35,127 bases of DNA from Psychrobacillus faecigallinarum (GCF_014836595.1 NZ_JACSQO010000016.1:1-35127); one strand, 5' to 3'. Positions 16,260-25,668 are shown, counted from the stretch's first letter. Notes: generated by a model not told the origin, from the sequence alone. Translations and numbers: made by a program.

Positions 16260-17003
16260 TTAGATTTTCCGCTTGTGCATGAAACGAATAACGAGGATAG
16301 ATACAATCAGAACCCCTCCAATATAGCTAAGAGAAATCAGCGCTTCATTAGACAAAGAAAGCTGACCATTCCACACTGCCTTAAACATGTTATTCATGTG
16401 ATAGAGCGGGTTTAGCTCTGCAATAACCTGCACAAACTTTGGCATTAAGTTAATCGGCTGTGCAAAACCTCCGGTAAAAATGACAACTTGCATGATAACG
16501 ATAGAAAATACAAGAGCACTGTTCATATTCTTGAAAAAGGAGTAAATAGCAGACGCCATGATTAATAATGCAACGTTCATAAGTATAAAAAAACCATAGG
16601 AAGCAAGAACGTTCATTAAATCAAAGGACAAATCATACATAACTAATCCAATGCCAAATATCATAAGGTAGCCTATGGTTGTAATAATAATCGCCCGTAA
16701 AATGCTTGAAGTTAGTAAAATATTTTTGGGTACAGGAGATAGGCGAATTCGTTTTTCAACACCAGTTGTTCGATGAGTGACCTGATCAAACCCAAAAGCA
16801 AAAAAGACAACGGTGAATGTTATAAGTAAAATAAAGGATGGTGTATAAGATTGTGCATAATTTAATCCATGATCATACGTCATTTCACCATATAATAGGC
16901 CCATAAAGATATACGTGATTGGTGGTATAACAATGGCAAAGACAAGGTAAAAAATTTCTCTAGAAAACATAAGTAAATCATATTTTAATTGTGTAGCTAA
17001 CAT
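16260..17003 (-). CDS. ABC-2 type permease
   Basis: A 247-residue membrane protein with six hydrophobic helices and the ABC-2 permease pattern. The region around VEKRIRLSPVPKNILLTSSI is the typical cytoplasmic loop, and GGFAQPINLMPKFVQVIAELNPLYH is the conserved segment before the last helices. Such permeases export drugs, peptides or lipids. It follows the ATPase gene by 14 bases, with AAGGGGGG as ribosome-binding site, and forms the membrane half of that transporter. Confidence 0.9.
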   Translation of the reverse strand: MLATQLKYDLLMFSREIFYLVFAIVIPPITYIFMGLLYGEMTYDHGLNYAQSYTPSFILLITFTVVFFAFGFDQVTHRTTGVEKRIRLSPVPKNILLTSSILRAIIITTIGYLMIFGIGLVMYDLSFDLMNVLASYGFFILMNVALLIMASAIYSFFKNMNSALVFSIVIMQVVIFTGGFAQPINLMPKFVQVIAELNPLYHMNNMFKAVWNGQLSLSNEALISLSYIGGVLIVSILVIRFMHKRKI

Positions 17004-17017
17004 GATAAGTCCCCCCC

Positions 17018-17737
17018 TTAGATAGATACTTTCTGAAGGTAAAAGTCATTGATGGAGCGGTGGCCTAAAGCTAAAATTTCATCGGTTGTAGCAAAAACAT
17101 CGTTTGTACCATTGTTGATTAGCAATACCTTGTCACAGTACAGCTCTACCTCATCCATATTGTGGGTAGTCAAAATGACGGTGCCTCCGGTGCGTTCATT
17201 GTATTGAGTTATATAGGACCACAGCATATTACGCATATGTGGATCTAAACCAGTGGTTGGCTCATCTAAAATAAGCAGCTTGGGCTCGGACAAAAATGCA
17301 ATAGCTAGGCTAACAATTTGTTTCCAGCCACCAGATAATTTATCAAAATATTTTTTGCGATGTGGCTCTAATTTAAAGTCTCCCATAATTTTTTCTATAT
17401 CAATGGAGGACCTATAATAGGACTTAAATAGCTTTAATAATTCCTCTACCTTTAACGTACGATAAAATTGAGTCGGCTGAAGAACAACCGCAATTTGTTT
17501 TCGAAGCTCTTCTAAGCGCTGCATGGAAATGGTACGGATATTTTCTTCTAGTACTAGGACACTTCCAGCATTAAATTGCTTGATAGTCATGAGAATTTCT
17601 AAAAAAGTAGATTTACCTGCTCCATTTTTTCCAATCACCCCGATGATTTCCCCCGTTGCAGCTTGAAAATCTAAACCTTTTAGTACCTCCTTATCCCCAT
17701 AAGATTTTTTCAAATTTTGAACTTCAATAATATGCAA
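17018..17737 (-). CDS. ABC-2 type exporter ATP-binding protein
   Basis: A complete ATPase: Walker A GKNGAGKS (36-43), signature LSGGW (134-138), Walker B LLILDEP (154-160) and switch histidine in TTHNMDE. It has the short single-domain form usual for drug or peptide exporters. The start is TTG 17737, six bases after GGGAGGG (17744-17750); no nearby ATG fits the family N-terminus. It is first in a four-gene minus-strand unit (ATPase, permease, LytTR, DUF3021). Confidence 0.92.
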   Translation of the reverse strand: MHIIEVQNLKKSYGDKEVLKGLDFQAATGEIIGVIGKNGAGKSTFLEILMTIKQFNAGSVLVLEENIRTISMQRLEELRKQIAVVLQPTQFYRTLKVEELLKLFKSYYRSSIDIEKIMGDFKLEPHRKKYFDKLSGGWKQIVSLAIAFLSEPKLLILDEPTTGLDPHMRNMLWSYITQYNERTGGTVILTTHNMDEVELYCDKVLLINNGTNDVFATTDEILALGHRSINDFYLQKVSI

Positions 17738-17805
17738 AATAATCCCTCCCGTTTTATTTATAAACCAAGTGTATGATGATTCTGCTTTGCATTCTTCTGT
17801 ATTTC

Positions 17806-17836
17806 GGTAAGTGGTAAGTTGGAGGAGGTAACTTAC
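17806..17836. promoter_or_regulatory. Repeated GTAAGT half-sites in a divergent promoter region
   Basis: GGTAAGT occurs twice in tandem (17806-17812 and 17813-17819). The second is also the left arm of an inverted repeat, GTAAGTT (17814-17820) with AACTTAC (17830-17836). The group lies between the ABC/LytTR operon (minus) and the SEC-C gene (plus). LytTR proteins bind pairs of short direct repeats, so this is a candidate site, but the distance to a start of transcription is unknown. Confidence 0.35.
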
Positions 17837-17907
17837 ATAAATTTATAGGCAAGTTGCAATTGTCTACTAAAAGGAAGTATATTGAGAGTATTAAAGGAGG
17901 AATTCAA

Positions 17908-19062
17908 ATGAATCAAGCATTCTTAAACAAAGTAACTCCCATGATTAATCATGAGGAAAGACTGGTCAGAGAATTTGCATCGTATGTACTGAATGAATTT
18001 CCATTTACGCCAAGTGAGACGGTAAATGAACAACTAACGAATTCCCTAAATGCTGACGTACAAGAAAGGGATTCCATTCTAGTCTGGGGACAGGAGAATA
18101 ATGTAACAGAAGAAACGTTCCCGATTCTGATGAAGCTCCTCCAAAAGGTAACAAAGTCGAAGAGACATTTAGTCCTTCAATATGTCATGAATCTACCTTC
18201 TCAGGTTCTGGTGGACAAAGCAGATCAGCTTACTCCTTATATTGGAACGGAGTACATTGAATTCAATCAATTATTATTGGAGGCAAGCAAGGATGCGCTT
18301 TGGAAAACGTATGAGGAGGTTGTTGGGAACGTTAACCGTGATGGATTCAACGCGCTAGAATTTCAAAAATCTAAAAAGATACTTGGACGAATGATTGAGA
18401 AGGACAGCTATGGCCCTCAAGAAGTGAAGAAAATTCTGGAGCAAGAGATAGGAGAAAAGCATTTCTCGGTCGCTGGCATTTTAGCTGTAAGAGCAGTTGG
18501 TATCCTACAGTTAAATGAATATATACCTTCGCTTGCTACCCTATTAGATAGAGAAGAAGATATTCTATTAGAAGAAGTGGCAGTTGCACTTAGTAGCTTT
18601 CAATCAGATGATGTAGTGGAAGCAGTTGCTCCCTATGCGATGAAGAATGAAACGTGTATTTATGCGACCAGTATTTTAAAAGAAACGAAAACGGACAAAG
18701 CAATAGAAGTACTAATAAAAAGCTATGATAAGTTAGATGAGACTGGAAAAGAGACTGTTATTGAGTCTATAACAGCTCACTTAACAGAGCAAGCATTTCC
18801 TTTAATAGAGGATTACCTTAGTAATGGCTACCATGGCGGTATGATTGATTTAGAACAAACACTTTACGCTTTCTATACAGTAATGGGACGTTCACATGAT
18901 TCGTTGGGAGAATGGAAGCAAATTGCGGAGCAAAACGCCATAGAGTTTGAACAAGAGCAACAAGCACAGGCTTCCCAACCAGTAGTAAGCGAAAAAATAG
19001 GTAGAAATGATCCATGTCCGTGTGGCAGCGGTAAAAAATATAAAAAATGCTGTGGAAAATGA
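17908..19062 (+). CDS. Helical-repeat protein with C-terminal SEC-C zinc motif
   Basis: About 384 residues. The body is almost entirely amphipathic helices of HEAT-like spacing, for example the IPSLATLLDREEDILLEEVA and QAFPLIEDYLSNGYHGGMID regions. The last 21 residues are a SEC-C motif, GRNDPCPCGSGKKYKKCC, as at the SecA C-terminus, which binds zinc and often mediates protein contact. The start is ATG 17908 after AAAGGAGG (17893-17900); an in-frame ATG 18 codons upstream has no ribosome-binding site. It is a single gene. A second SEC-C protein with a nearly identical tail is at 30836. The role is unknown. Confidence 0.88.
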   Translation: MNQAFLNKVTPMINHEERLVREFASYVLNEFPFTPSETVNEQLTNSLNADVQERDSILVWGQENNVTEETFPILMKLLQKVTKSKRHLVLQYVMNLPSQVLVDKADQLTPYIGTEYIEFNQLLLEASKDALWKTYEEVVGNVNRDGFNALEFQKSKKILGRMIEKDSYGPQEVKKILEQEIGEKHFSVAGILAVRAVGILQLNEYIPSLATLLDREEDILLEEVAVALSSFQSDDVVEAVAPYAMKNETCIYATSILKETKTDKAIEVLIKSYDKLDETGKETVIESITAHLTEQAFPLIEDYLSNGYHGGMIDLEQTLYAFYTVMGRSHDSLGEWKQIAEQNAIEFEQEQQAQASQPVVSEKIGRNDPCPCGSGKKYKKCCGK

Positions 19063-19097
19063 TTAGCTTTATTGAAAAAATTAATGAAATACAGGAG

Positions 19098-19122
19098 AAC
19101 CACCATTAACTGGTGGTTTTTC
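19098..19122 (+). terminator. Terminator after the SEC-C gene
   Basis: AACCACCA (19098-19105) pairs with TGGTGGTT (19111-19118) around TTAAC, followed by a T run. Confidence 0.88.
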
Positions 19123-19207
19123 TATATAATGATATAGCAGAAAATTTAAAAAGTTAAATAACATCTAAAAATTTTACGGGGGAAAAATTATGAAAGGAGA
19201 AGGGGAT

Positions 19208-20137
19208 ATGGAATATTTAAGTATGGTTTTTTTACAGGTAGTAGCACCTATTTTAATCATGTTGATGATTGGTGCATGGCTACAATGGAAGTTTTCGTTT
19301 AACCTGAAAGCGTTATCTAACCTAATCACCTATTGTCTAATGCCAGCCGCTGTGTTTATTAACATTTATGAGACTGAAGTTAATGCAGGAATATTAGGAA
19401 GCATTACGCTATATCTGCTTATTTTTAGTGCTTGCTTAATGGTGGTTAGCTGGCTGCTTGGAAAACTTTTAAAGCTAGAGAAGAAGCAGTCAGCTATTTT
19501 TAGTAATAGTATCGTGCTGATCAATTCTGGAAACTATGGGATTCCGGTCAGTCAAATGCTTTTCTATGCCAATCCACTGGGAACTTCTATTCAAATCATT
19601 ATTGTTATCTTTCAAAATATCATGACCTATACATATGGACTTTATAATTTGATATCTACTACAAAATCTGGACTGGACATATTGAAAAGTTTATTTCGTC
19701 TCCCATTGGTACATGCGCTGATAATAGGGGCATTGATGAATTACTGGAATATTGGCATTCCTATATCATTGAGAATTCCAATCGACTATTTAGCTAATGC
19801 ATTTATATCCATTGCGCTTATTACACTGGGCGCACAATTGGCGCAGCTCAATATAAAGACTATTTTCAACAAGCTCATTTTGTTTAGCACATTTGGTCGC
19901 TTAATAATAGGCCCATTGCTTGCCTTTGGATTAATCACTTTAATGGGATTGGATGGAGTCGTTGCTCAGTCTTTGTTTATCGCAAGCGCTTTTCCGACTT
20001 CTAGAAACAGTTCCACCTTGGCACTAGAATATGATGTGGAGCCAAACCTAGCAGCACAAATAGTATTGTTTTCAACCGTTGTTAGCTGCCTAACAGTAAC
20101 AGTTGTCATTTATTTATCGAATATATGGTGGGGATGA
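19208..20137 (+). CDS. AEC-family (auxin efflux carrier-like) transporter
   Basis: A membrane carrier of about 309 residues with ten hydrophobic helices in two halves. NSGNYGIPVSQMLF and SAFPTSRNSSTLALEY are the family's conserved segments in the two halves. Bacterial AEC members carry malate, malonate or lactate-type acids. ATG 19208 has AAAGGAG eight bases before it and is preferred; ATG 19190 in the same frame has only GGGGG and would overlap that site. Its stop is one base before the kinase start, so it belongs to the carboxylate-sensing operon. Confidence 0.88.
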   Translation: MEYLSMVFLQVVAPILIMLMIGAWLQWKFSFNLKALSNLITYCLMPAAVFINIYETEVNAGILGSITLYLLIFSACLMVVSWLLGKLLKLEKKQSAIFSNSIVLINSGNYGIPVSQMLFYANPLGTSIQIIIVIFQNIMTYTYGLYNLISTTKSGLDILKSLFRLPLVHALIIGALMNYWNIGIPISLRIPIDYLANAFISIALITLGAQLAQLNIKTIFNKLILFSTFGRLIIGPLLAFGLITLMGLDGVVAQSLFIASAFPTSRNSSTLALEYDVEPNLAAQIVLFSTVVSCLTVTVVIYLSNIWWG

Positions 20138-20138
20138 G

Positions 20139-21755
20139 ATGAAGAAGCAGAAACGTTCATTACAAAAAAGAATATTTGGGTTTGGTGCAATCTTTGTGTC
20201 ATTAGTTGCAATTATTATCGGTGTTTCTCTTTATTTTACAATGTCTCATGCGATAGAAGATGAAATTGGAGAAAGGGCACTCAGTATAGCCAAGACGACA
20301 GCAGAGCGACCGGATATTTTGGCGGGGTTTCAGTCAGAAAATCCTTCTGAGCTCCTTCAGCCAATAGCTTTAGAGATTCAGGGTTTAACCGGAGCGGAAT
20401 ATATAGTTATTGGAGACGAGGAAGGCTATCGTTACGCCCACCCAGTAGAGGACAGAATAGGAGAAAAAATGGTTGGCGATGACAATGAGCAAGCATTAGT
20501 TTATGGGAAATCCTACGTTTCCGAGGCGACTGGGACATTGGGATCTGCGTTAAGAGGAAAGGCTCCTGTTTTGGATGAACAGGGGGAAATAGTCGGGATT
20601 ATTTCGGTAGGGTTTTTAAAGGAAGACATGAGTCTCATCTTTGCAAGGTATATTGATAATATTGCATATATTGTTTTGATTGCAATAGCCATTGGAATTA
20701 TTGGCTCTAGTATTTTGGCACGGACTATTAAAAAGGAGCTCTTTAATCTAGAACCCTCGGAAATTGCTAACTTGTTCATGGAGCGAAATGCTTTAATAGA
20801 GTCGATACGGGAGGGAGTCATAATGGTCGATGCTAAGGGAATCATTACTATGATTAATACGGCAGCTCATGAAGTTCTCTCTTTACCTACGGAAGCCCAA
20901 TTGGTGGGGAGGAATATTTGGGAGGTTATCCCTAATACATACCTCCTGCAGGTTATGGAGACAGGGGAGAAGCATTTAGACCGACCTATGGAGATTAAAG
21001 GGAAAAAGGCTATTGTTAATCGAATTCCAATACGTGTCGGTGAGGAAATTATAGGAGCGGTTTCAAGCTTTCGTCTTCAATCTGACATAGACAAGCTGTC
21101 GGAGGAGCTTTCACAGGTAAAGCAGTACACAGAAGCCCTAAGAGCACAAACTCATGAGTATCACAATTTTCTTTACACAATTTCTGGCTTAATACAGCTT
21201 CATTCCTACGAGGATGCGATTGAGTTAATACAGTTAGAGACAGCAGAGCATCAGTCGCTTATTCAATTTATGACTAGAAGATTACAGGACCCTTTTTTAG
21301 GGGGAATTGTGATTGGCTTTTTAAATCGGGCCAAGGAGTTGAAGGTGCGCTTTATCTTAGATGAGGATAGTTACTTAGAAAAGATTCCAAGTCATTTACA
21401 AAAGCATTTATTTGTCTCTATCATAGGAAATTTAGTGACAAATGCCTTTGAGGCGGTCGAATCTAAACCAGAAGCAGAACGAAATGTTCGGATATATATT
21501 TTTGATAATGGAGAAGAAATTATTATAGAAGTCGAGGATTCTGGAAATGGAATGCCGAATGGGCTATTAGATATTGTACTAACTGAAAAGATATCCACAA
21601 AAAGTGAGGGAGATCATGGATACGGATTGGTTAAGGTAAAGGATAGTTTAAATGATTTAGCTGGAAAGATTTCAATTGAACGAGGAGATTTGGGTGGGGC
21701 ATTGTTTATCGTGTCTATACCAAAAGGAGGTTACTTGCATGACAAAGAAAATTGA
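20139..21755 (+). CDS. CitA/DcuS-family sensor histidine kinase
   Basis: A 538-residue kinase. Helix 1 is at 12-34 and helix 2 at 174-194, enclosing an extracytoplasmic PAS-like (Cache) domain. RYAHP (98-102), GKSYVSEATGTLG and RGKAPV match the CitA/DcuS ligand pocket, where Arg and His grip a di- or tricarboxylate. A cytoplasmic PAS domain follows (about 215-310). The phosphorylated His is probably 339 in THEYHN, then N-box NLVTNAFEA, G1 DSGNG (467-471) and G2 GYGL (494-497). It overlaps the response regulator gene by 17 bases. Close relatives (MalK, DctS, CitS) sense malate, C4-dicarboxylates or citrate. Confidence 0.93.
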   Translation: MKKQKRSLQKRIFGFGAIFVSLVAIIIGVSLYFTMSHAIEDEIGERALSIAKTTAERPDILAGFQSENPSELLQPIALEIQGLTGAEYIVIGDEEGYRYAHPVEDRIGEKMVGDDNEQALVYGKSYVSEATGTLGSALRGKAPVLDEQGEIVGIISVGFLKEDMSLIFARYIDNIAYIVLIAIAIGIIGSSILARTIKKELFNLEPSEIANLFMERNALIESIREGVIMVDAKGIITMINTAAHEVLSLPTEAQLVGRNIWEVIPNTYLLQVMETGEKHLDRPMEIKGKKAIVNRIPIRVGEEIIGAVSSFRLQSDIDKLSEELSQVKQYTEALRAQTHEYHNFLYTISGLIQLHSYEDAIELIQLETAEHQSLIQFMTRRLQDPFLGGIVIGFLNRAKELKVRFILDEDSYLEKIPSHLQKHLFVSIIGNLVTNAFEAVESKPEAERNVRIYIFDNGEEIIIEVEDSGNGMPNGLLDIVLTEKISTKSEGDHGYGLVKVKDSLNDLAGKISIERGDLGGALFIVSIPKGGYLHDKEN

Positions 21756-22434
21756 AGTTTTAATCATAGAGGATGACAGACGAATTTCTGATATTCATCG
21801 TAGATTTATAGAGAAAATTGAAGGATTCCAAATGATTGGTGCAGCCTTCACGGGAGAAGAGGCGAAGGATTGGATTATTTCATATAAGCCGGATCTGATT
21901 TTACTAGATGTGTACCTACCTGATACGAAAGGGACAGAGCTACTAAAAGTCATTCAGGAATATAGTCCAGAAACAGACATTATCTTCATCACAGCTGCCT
22001 CTGAATCTAATATTGTAAAAAAAGCATTCCGAAGCGGTGTAGCAGACTATATCTTAAAGCCACTTACCTTTGAAAGATTTAAAGAAAGCTTACTTGCGTA
22101 CAAGGCAAAAAGAGACATTCTAGAAGAAGAGGGACAAGTCCAGGAAAGCATCATCAAATCTCTTTGGGGAAACAGTACAACTAACGGTACGTTAGAAAAG
22201 GAAGCAATACCTCCTAAAGGGATAGATCCAATTACAAAGGAAAAGGTAGTCAATCATATTAAACAAATTAAGGATGGGATTACAGCAGAGGGACTTGGAA
22301 TGGATATTGGTGTTAGTCGCTCAACTGCACGGCGATATCTAGAGTATTTAGTATCTGAACGAATCGTTTATACAGAGCTTATTTACGGTTCAGTAGGAAG
22401 ACCAGAGAGAAGATACTTTATAAATCAGTCGTGA
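21739..22434 (+). CDS. CitB/DcuR-family response regulator
   Basis: A receiver domain (acidic pair Asp12/13, phospho-acceptor Asp57 in LLDVYLP, Thr85, Lys107) is joined to a C-terminal helix-turn-helix (GLGMDIGVSRSTARRYLEYL), as in DcuR, MalR and CitT. The start is ATG 21739 after AAAGGAGG (21723-21730), inside the kinase gene; the longer frame from 21676 lacks a site. It pairs with the upstream kinase and most likely activates the tctCBA genes that begin 138 bases downstream. Confidence 0.93.
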   Translation: MTKKIEVLIIEDDRRISDIHRRFIEKIEGFQMIGAAFTGEEAKDWIISYKPDLILLDVYLPDTKGTELLKVIQEYSPETDIIFITAASESNIVKKAFRSGVADYILKPLTFERFKESLLAYKAKRDILEEEGQVQESIIKSLWGNSTTNGTLEKEAIPPKGIDPITKEKVVNHIKQIKDGITAEGLGMDIGVSRSTARRYLEYLVSERIVYTELIYGSVGRPERRYFINQS

Positions 22435-22529
22435 ACAATATGAACAAAATGATTTTTATGTTCCTTATTGAACTTATAACCATAAACATTGAATATATAA
22501 AATGTTTTGATAAATTAATAGAAAGCGTA

Positions 22530-22543
22530 TGAAAACGCTCTCA
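22530..22543. promoter_or_regulatory. CcpA (cre) site before tctC
   Basis: TGAAAACGCTCTCA fits the cre consensus TGWNANCGNTNWCA at every fixed position. It lies 30 bases before the tctC start, so glucose-type repression of the tricarboxylate transporter is expected. Confidence 0.7.
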
Positions 22544-22572
22544 TAAAATAGGTTATAAGGAGGGAAAGTTAG

Positions 22573-23583
22573 ATGTGGATGAAAAAATTTGCTCCTATCG
22601 CTTTAGTCGCAACACTTACATTAGGTCTTGCAGCATGTTCATCGGATGATGGAGGTGTTAAAGCATCGGAGTATCCAAAGAATAACATTACACTTGTTGC
22701 TCCTTCTGGAGCAGGTGGTGGCTGGGATCTTACAGCACGTGCCATTGCAAAAACATTAAACGATACAAAATTGGTGGAGAAGCCAATTACAGTGGAGAAT
22801 AAACCAGGTGGTGGTGGAGCTGTATACATGGCAGAATTCGCTACGAAAGAAGTAAAAAACGATCATGTCCTAATGGTTAAATCACCACCAATTCTTATTA
22901 ATAACAACAAGGCTGAAGGGAATAGTCCATATGGCTACAAGGATACTACTCCTTTAGCACAGCTTACTCGTGATTATGGCGCAATCGTAGTAAAAAATGA
23001 TTCTAAGTTTGAATCACTTCAAGACGTGCTAGACGCTATTAAAGCAGATCCGAAAGCAGTTACTTTAGCTGGAGGGTCAGCACCGGGCTCTATGGATCAT
23101 TTAGTTGGAGTACTACCAGCACATGAAGCGGGAATCGACCCTAAGTCTGTAAAGTATGTGTCCTATGACGGAGGGGGAGAAGCAGTTGCTGCTCTTCTTG
23201 GTGGAAATGCTGATGTGATAGCTACAGATGCTTCTACTATCGCAACTTATGTGAAGTCTGGAGATGTGAGAGTTTTGGCAGTTAGCTCTAGTGAACGATT
23301 AGAGGGAGAGCTTGCTGAAGTTCCAACATTCAAGGAATCCGGAATTGATGCAGAATTCACTATTTGGCGTGGAATTTTTGGCCCTAAGGAAATGTCTGAA
23401 GGTGCTGTAACCTATTGGTCAGAAAAGCTGGAAAAGATGACGGAGACAGACGAGTGGAAAGCAGAGCTTGAGAGAAACGGCTGGGCTAGTGAATATCGTA
23501 ACTCAGAAGACTTTACCGCTTATTTAGAAGAGCAAGATGAAGTAATTGTAGAATTGCTAACAGCTCTTGGTATGCAGAAATAA
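22573..23583 (+). CDS. tctC: Tripartite tricarboxylate transporter substrate-binding lipoprotein
   Basis: A lipoprotein signal ends in LAAC (Cys22), followed by a two-lobed TctC/Bug fold: YPKNNITLVAPSGAGGGWDL near the start, ENKPGGGGAVYMAEF, GGSAPGSMDHLVG and YDGGGEAVAALLGGNADV. TctC binds citrate or related carboxylates outside the membrane and hands them to TctA/TctB. ATG 22573 is eight bases after AAGGAGGG. It is the first gene of tctCBA, behind a cre site and a two-component system. A hairpin follows the stop, which may let tctC be made in excess over the membrane subunits. Confidence 0.92.
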   Translation: MWMKKFAPIALVATLTLGLAACSSDDGGVKASEYPKNNITLVAPSGAGGGWDLTARAIAKTLNDTKLVEKPITVENKPGGGGAVYMAEFATKEVKNDHVLMVKSPPILINNNKAEGNSPYGYKDTTPLAQLTRDYGAIVVKNDSKFESLQDVLDAIKADPKAVTLAGGSAPGSMDHLVGVLPAHEAGIDPKSVKYVSYDGGGEAVAALLGGNADVIATDASTIATYVKSGDVRVLAVSSSERLEGELAEVPTFKESGIDAEFTIWRGIFGPKEMSEGAVTYWSEKLEKMTETDEWKAELERNGWASEYRNSEDFTAYLEEQDEVIVELLTALGMQK

Positions 23584-23590
23584 TCAGGTG

Positions 23591-23614
23591 AGGCGACTAG
23601 TAAAGTCGCCTTTT
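23591..23614 (+). terminator. Partial terminator between tctC and tctB
   Basis: AGGCGACT (23591-23598) pairs with AGTCGCCT (23604-23611), with only four T before a C. Since tctB and tctA follow in the same direction, it probably reduces rather than stops read-through. Confidence 0.7.
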
Positions 23615-23638
23615 CCTTTTGGTGGGAGGGATAGATAG

Positions 23639-24088
23639 ATGAATAAAAGCTTTGACCGCTTTGCTGGTATTGGCTTTTTATTGGTAGGAATAATTTTTTT
23701 GGTGGAGAGTCAAAAAATTTCTGATAGCGCATATGGCTCCTCAGTAGGACCAAAAATCTTTCCGATGTGGCTTGGAATTATATTAATGCTTCTTAGTATT
23801 CGCTTAATATATGAAACGTTTAGATATAAATCAGAGGAATCTGGCAAAGAAAAGCTTCAATATAAGAAATTTATCATAATTTTTGTTAGTGCCTTACTTT
23901 ACGCCTTTTTACTCGAAAAGATTGGTTATGTTATTTCTACTTTTCTCTTTCTGCTTGTTGCTTTTCAAACAGTTGAACGTGGAAAAGTTATTTACTCGGT
24001 CATCATATCTGCCGTATTTTCAGTCGGGGTTTATTACTTATTCTCAGAGCTGCTCGGAGGTTCGTTACCAGGATTTCCACTGCTATAA
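23639..24088 (+). CDS. tctB: Tripartite tricarboxylate transporter small membrane subunit
   Basis: A 149-residue protein with four hydrophobic helices. It has the TctB opening (FAGIGFLLVGIIFLVES), the FPMWLGIILMLLSI second helix, and the closing SVGVYYLFSELLGGSLP pattern. TctB is the small subunit that partners the large TctA channel. GGTGGGAGGG precedes the ATG. It sits between tctC and tctA. Confidence 0.9.
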   Translation: MNKSFDRFAGIGFLLVGIIFLVESQKISDSAYGSSVGPKIFPMWLGIILMLLSIRLIYETFRYKSEESGKEKLQYKKFIIIFVSALLYAFLLEKIGYVISTFLFLLVAFQTVERGKVIYSVIISAVFSVGVYYLFSELLGGSLPGFPLL

Positions 24089-24106
24089 GGAGGGAGACAT
24101 CAAGCG

Positions 24107-25633
24107 ATGAGTACATTACAGTTTTTAATGGATGGATTTAGTGTTGCCTTCCAATGGCAAAATATATTATTTGCATTTGTAGGTGTAATTATTGGAACCG
24201 CTGTTGGCGTTTTACCTGGGATTGGACCTATGAGCGGTGTGGCTCTCCTAATTCCGGTAACTGCAACTATCACGTCGGGGATGCCAACAGAAGCTGCAGC
24301 AGCTAGCTCTATTATATTGTTAGCAGGGGTTTATTATGGTGCTATGTATGGGGGTTCAACGACATCTATATTATTGAATACACCGGGAGAGTCCTCATCC
24401 GTTGTAACTACATTAGACGGATACCAAATGGCACAGCAGGGCAGAGCAGGAGCTGCTTTATCCATCGCTGCTATCGGATCATTCGTGGCAGGAATTGTTG
24501 CCCTTCTCGGTCTAGTGCTGCTAGCCGAGCCTCTTTCTAATGTCGCGATTAAATTCGGACCAGCTGAGTACTTTTCTTTAATGCTGCTGGGGCTAGCTGC
24601 CGTTAGTGGGCTCGCAGGAAAGTCTATGACCAAGGCATTAATAATGACTGTTTTAGGACTCATGCTAGGAACGATTGGTATTGATGCAGTTTCCGGTATT
24701 GCTCGCTTTACATATGACCAACCGATTCTTTATTCTGGCCTAGAGTTTTTAACAATCGCTGTAGGATTATTTGCACTAGGTGAGGTATTTAAAACGATAT
24801 TGGAGAAAGATGAAGAGACGGGTAATATAGCAAAGATAAACCGCATACTACCCACTAAACAGGATATCAAGGACAGCTCTGTACCTATTGTCCGAGGTTC
24901 TTTACTTGGCTTCTTTATTGGAGTCTTACCAGGAGCAGGGGCTACACTTGCATCCTTCTTTTCCTACACTACAGAGAAGAAATTTAGCAAAAAGCCTGAA
25001 ACTTTCGGCAAGGGGAATATTGCAGGAGTGGCTGGTCCAGAATCAGCAAACAATGCAGCTTCAGGTGGAGCGATGATTCCACTTTTGACACTAGGTATAC
25101 CTGGATCTGGGACAACAGCGATCCTTATGGGAGCACTTATTATGTATAATATTCAGCCAGGCCCGTTATTATTTGATGAGCATCCAGAGGTTGCATGGGG
25201 TCTGATTGCTAGTATGTTCATTGGGAATCTGATGCTGCTTGTGTTGAATATGCCATTAGTTAGAGTGTTTGCAAAAATTATTGAAACACCTAAAAAATAT
25301 TTGCTACCAATGATTATAGCCATTTCATTTTTCGGAGTGTACGCTGTACAGTACACAACCTTCGATTTGTTTTTATTATTAGGCTGTGGAATACTTGGGT
25401 ATCTCTTATCTAAAAATGATTTCCCAGTTGCCCCATTAGTGCTTGCACTTGTGTTAGGTCCTATGATAGAAAATAACATGCGCCGTGCACTGACCATTTC
25501 TAACGGAGACTTTAGTATCTTCTTTACGAAACCATTATCATTAGTTTTCATAATTGCGGCAGCTGCTTGGTTGTTAGTCCCTCTTATATTAAAGGCTAGA
25601 GGGAAACGAGTGATTATTAATGAGGAAGAATAG
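24107..25633 (+). CDS. tctA: Tripartite tricarboxylate transporter large membrane subunit
   Basis: A 508-residue permease with 11-12 helices and the repeated family signature GxxxGxxPGxG: GTAVGVLPGIGPMSG near the start and FFIGVLPGAGATLASF in the second half. MYGGSTTSILLNTPGE and the matching ESANNAASGGAMIPLLTLG are the other conserved parts. It carries the sodium- or proton-driven transport step for the carboxylate delivered by TctC. It starts 18 bases after tctB. Confidence 0.94.
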   Translation: MSTLQFLMDGFSVAFQWQNILFAFVGVIIGTAVGVLPGIGPMSGVALLIPVTATITSGMPTEAAAASSIILLAGVYYGAMYGGSTTSILLNTPGESSSVVTTLDGYQMAQQGRAGAALSIAAIGSFVAGIVALLGLVLLAEPLSNVAIKFGPAEYFSLMLLGLAAVSGLAGKSMTKALIMTVLGLMLGTIGIDAVSGIARFTYDQPILYSGLEFLTIAVGLFALGEVFKTILEKDEETGNIAKINRILPTKQDIKDSSVPIVRGSLLGFFIGVLPGAGATLASFFSYTTEKKFSKKPETFGKGNIAGVAGPESANNAASGGAMIPLLTLGIPGSGTTAILMGALIMYNIQPGPLLFDEHPEVAWGLIASMFIGNLMLLVLNMPLVRVFAKIIETPKKYLLPMIIAISFFGVYAVQYTTFDLFLLLGCGILGYLLSKNDFPVAPLVLALVLGPMIENNMRRALTISNGDFSIFFTKPLSLVFIIAAAAWLLVPLILKARGKRVIINEEE

Positions 25634-25668
25634 ATATAAGGGATTCTTAAAAGATGGTTTTAAGATAT

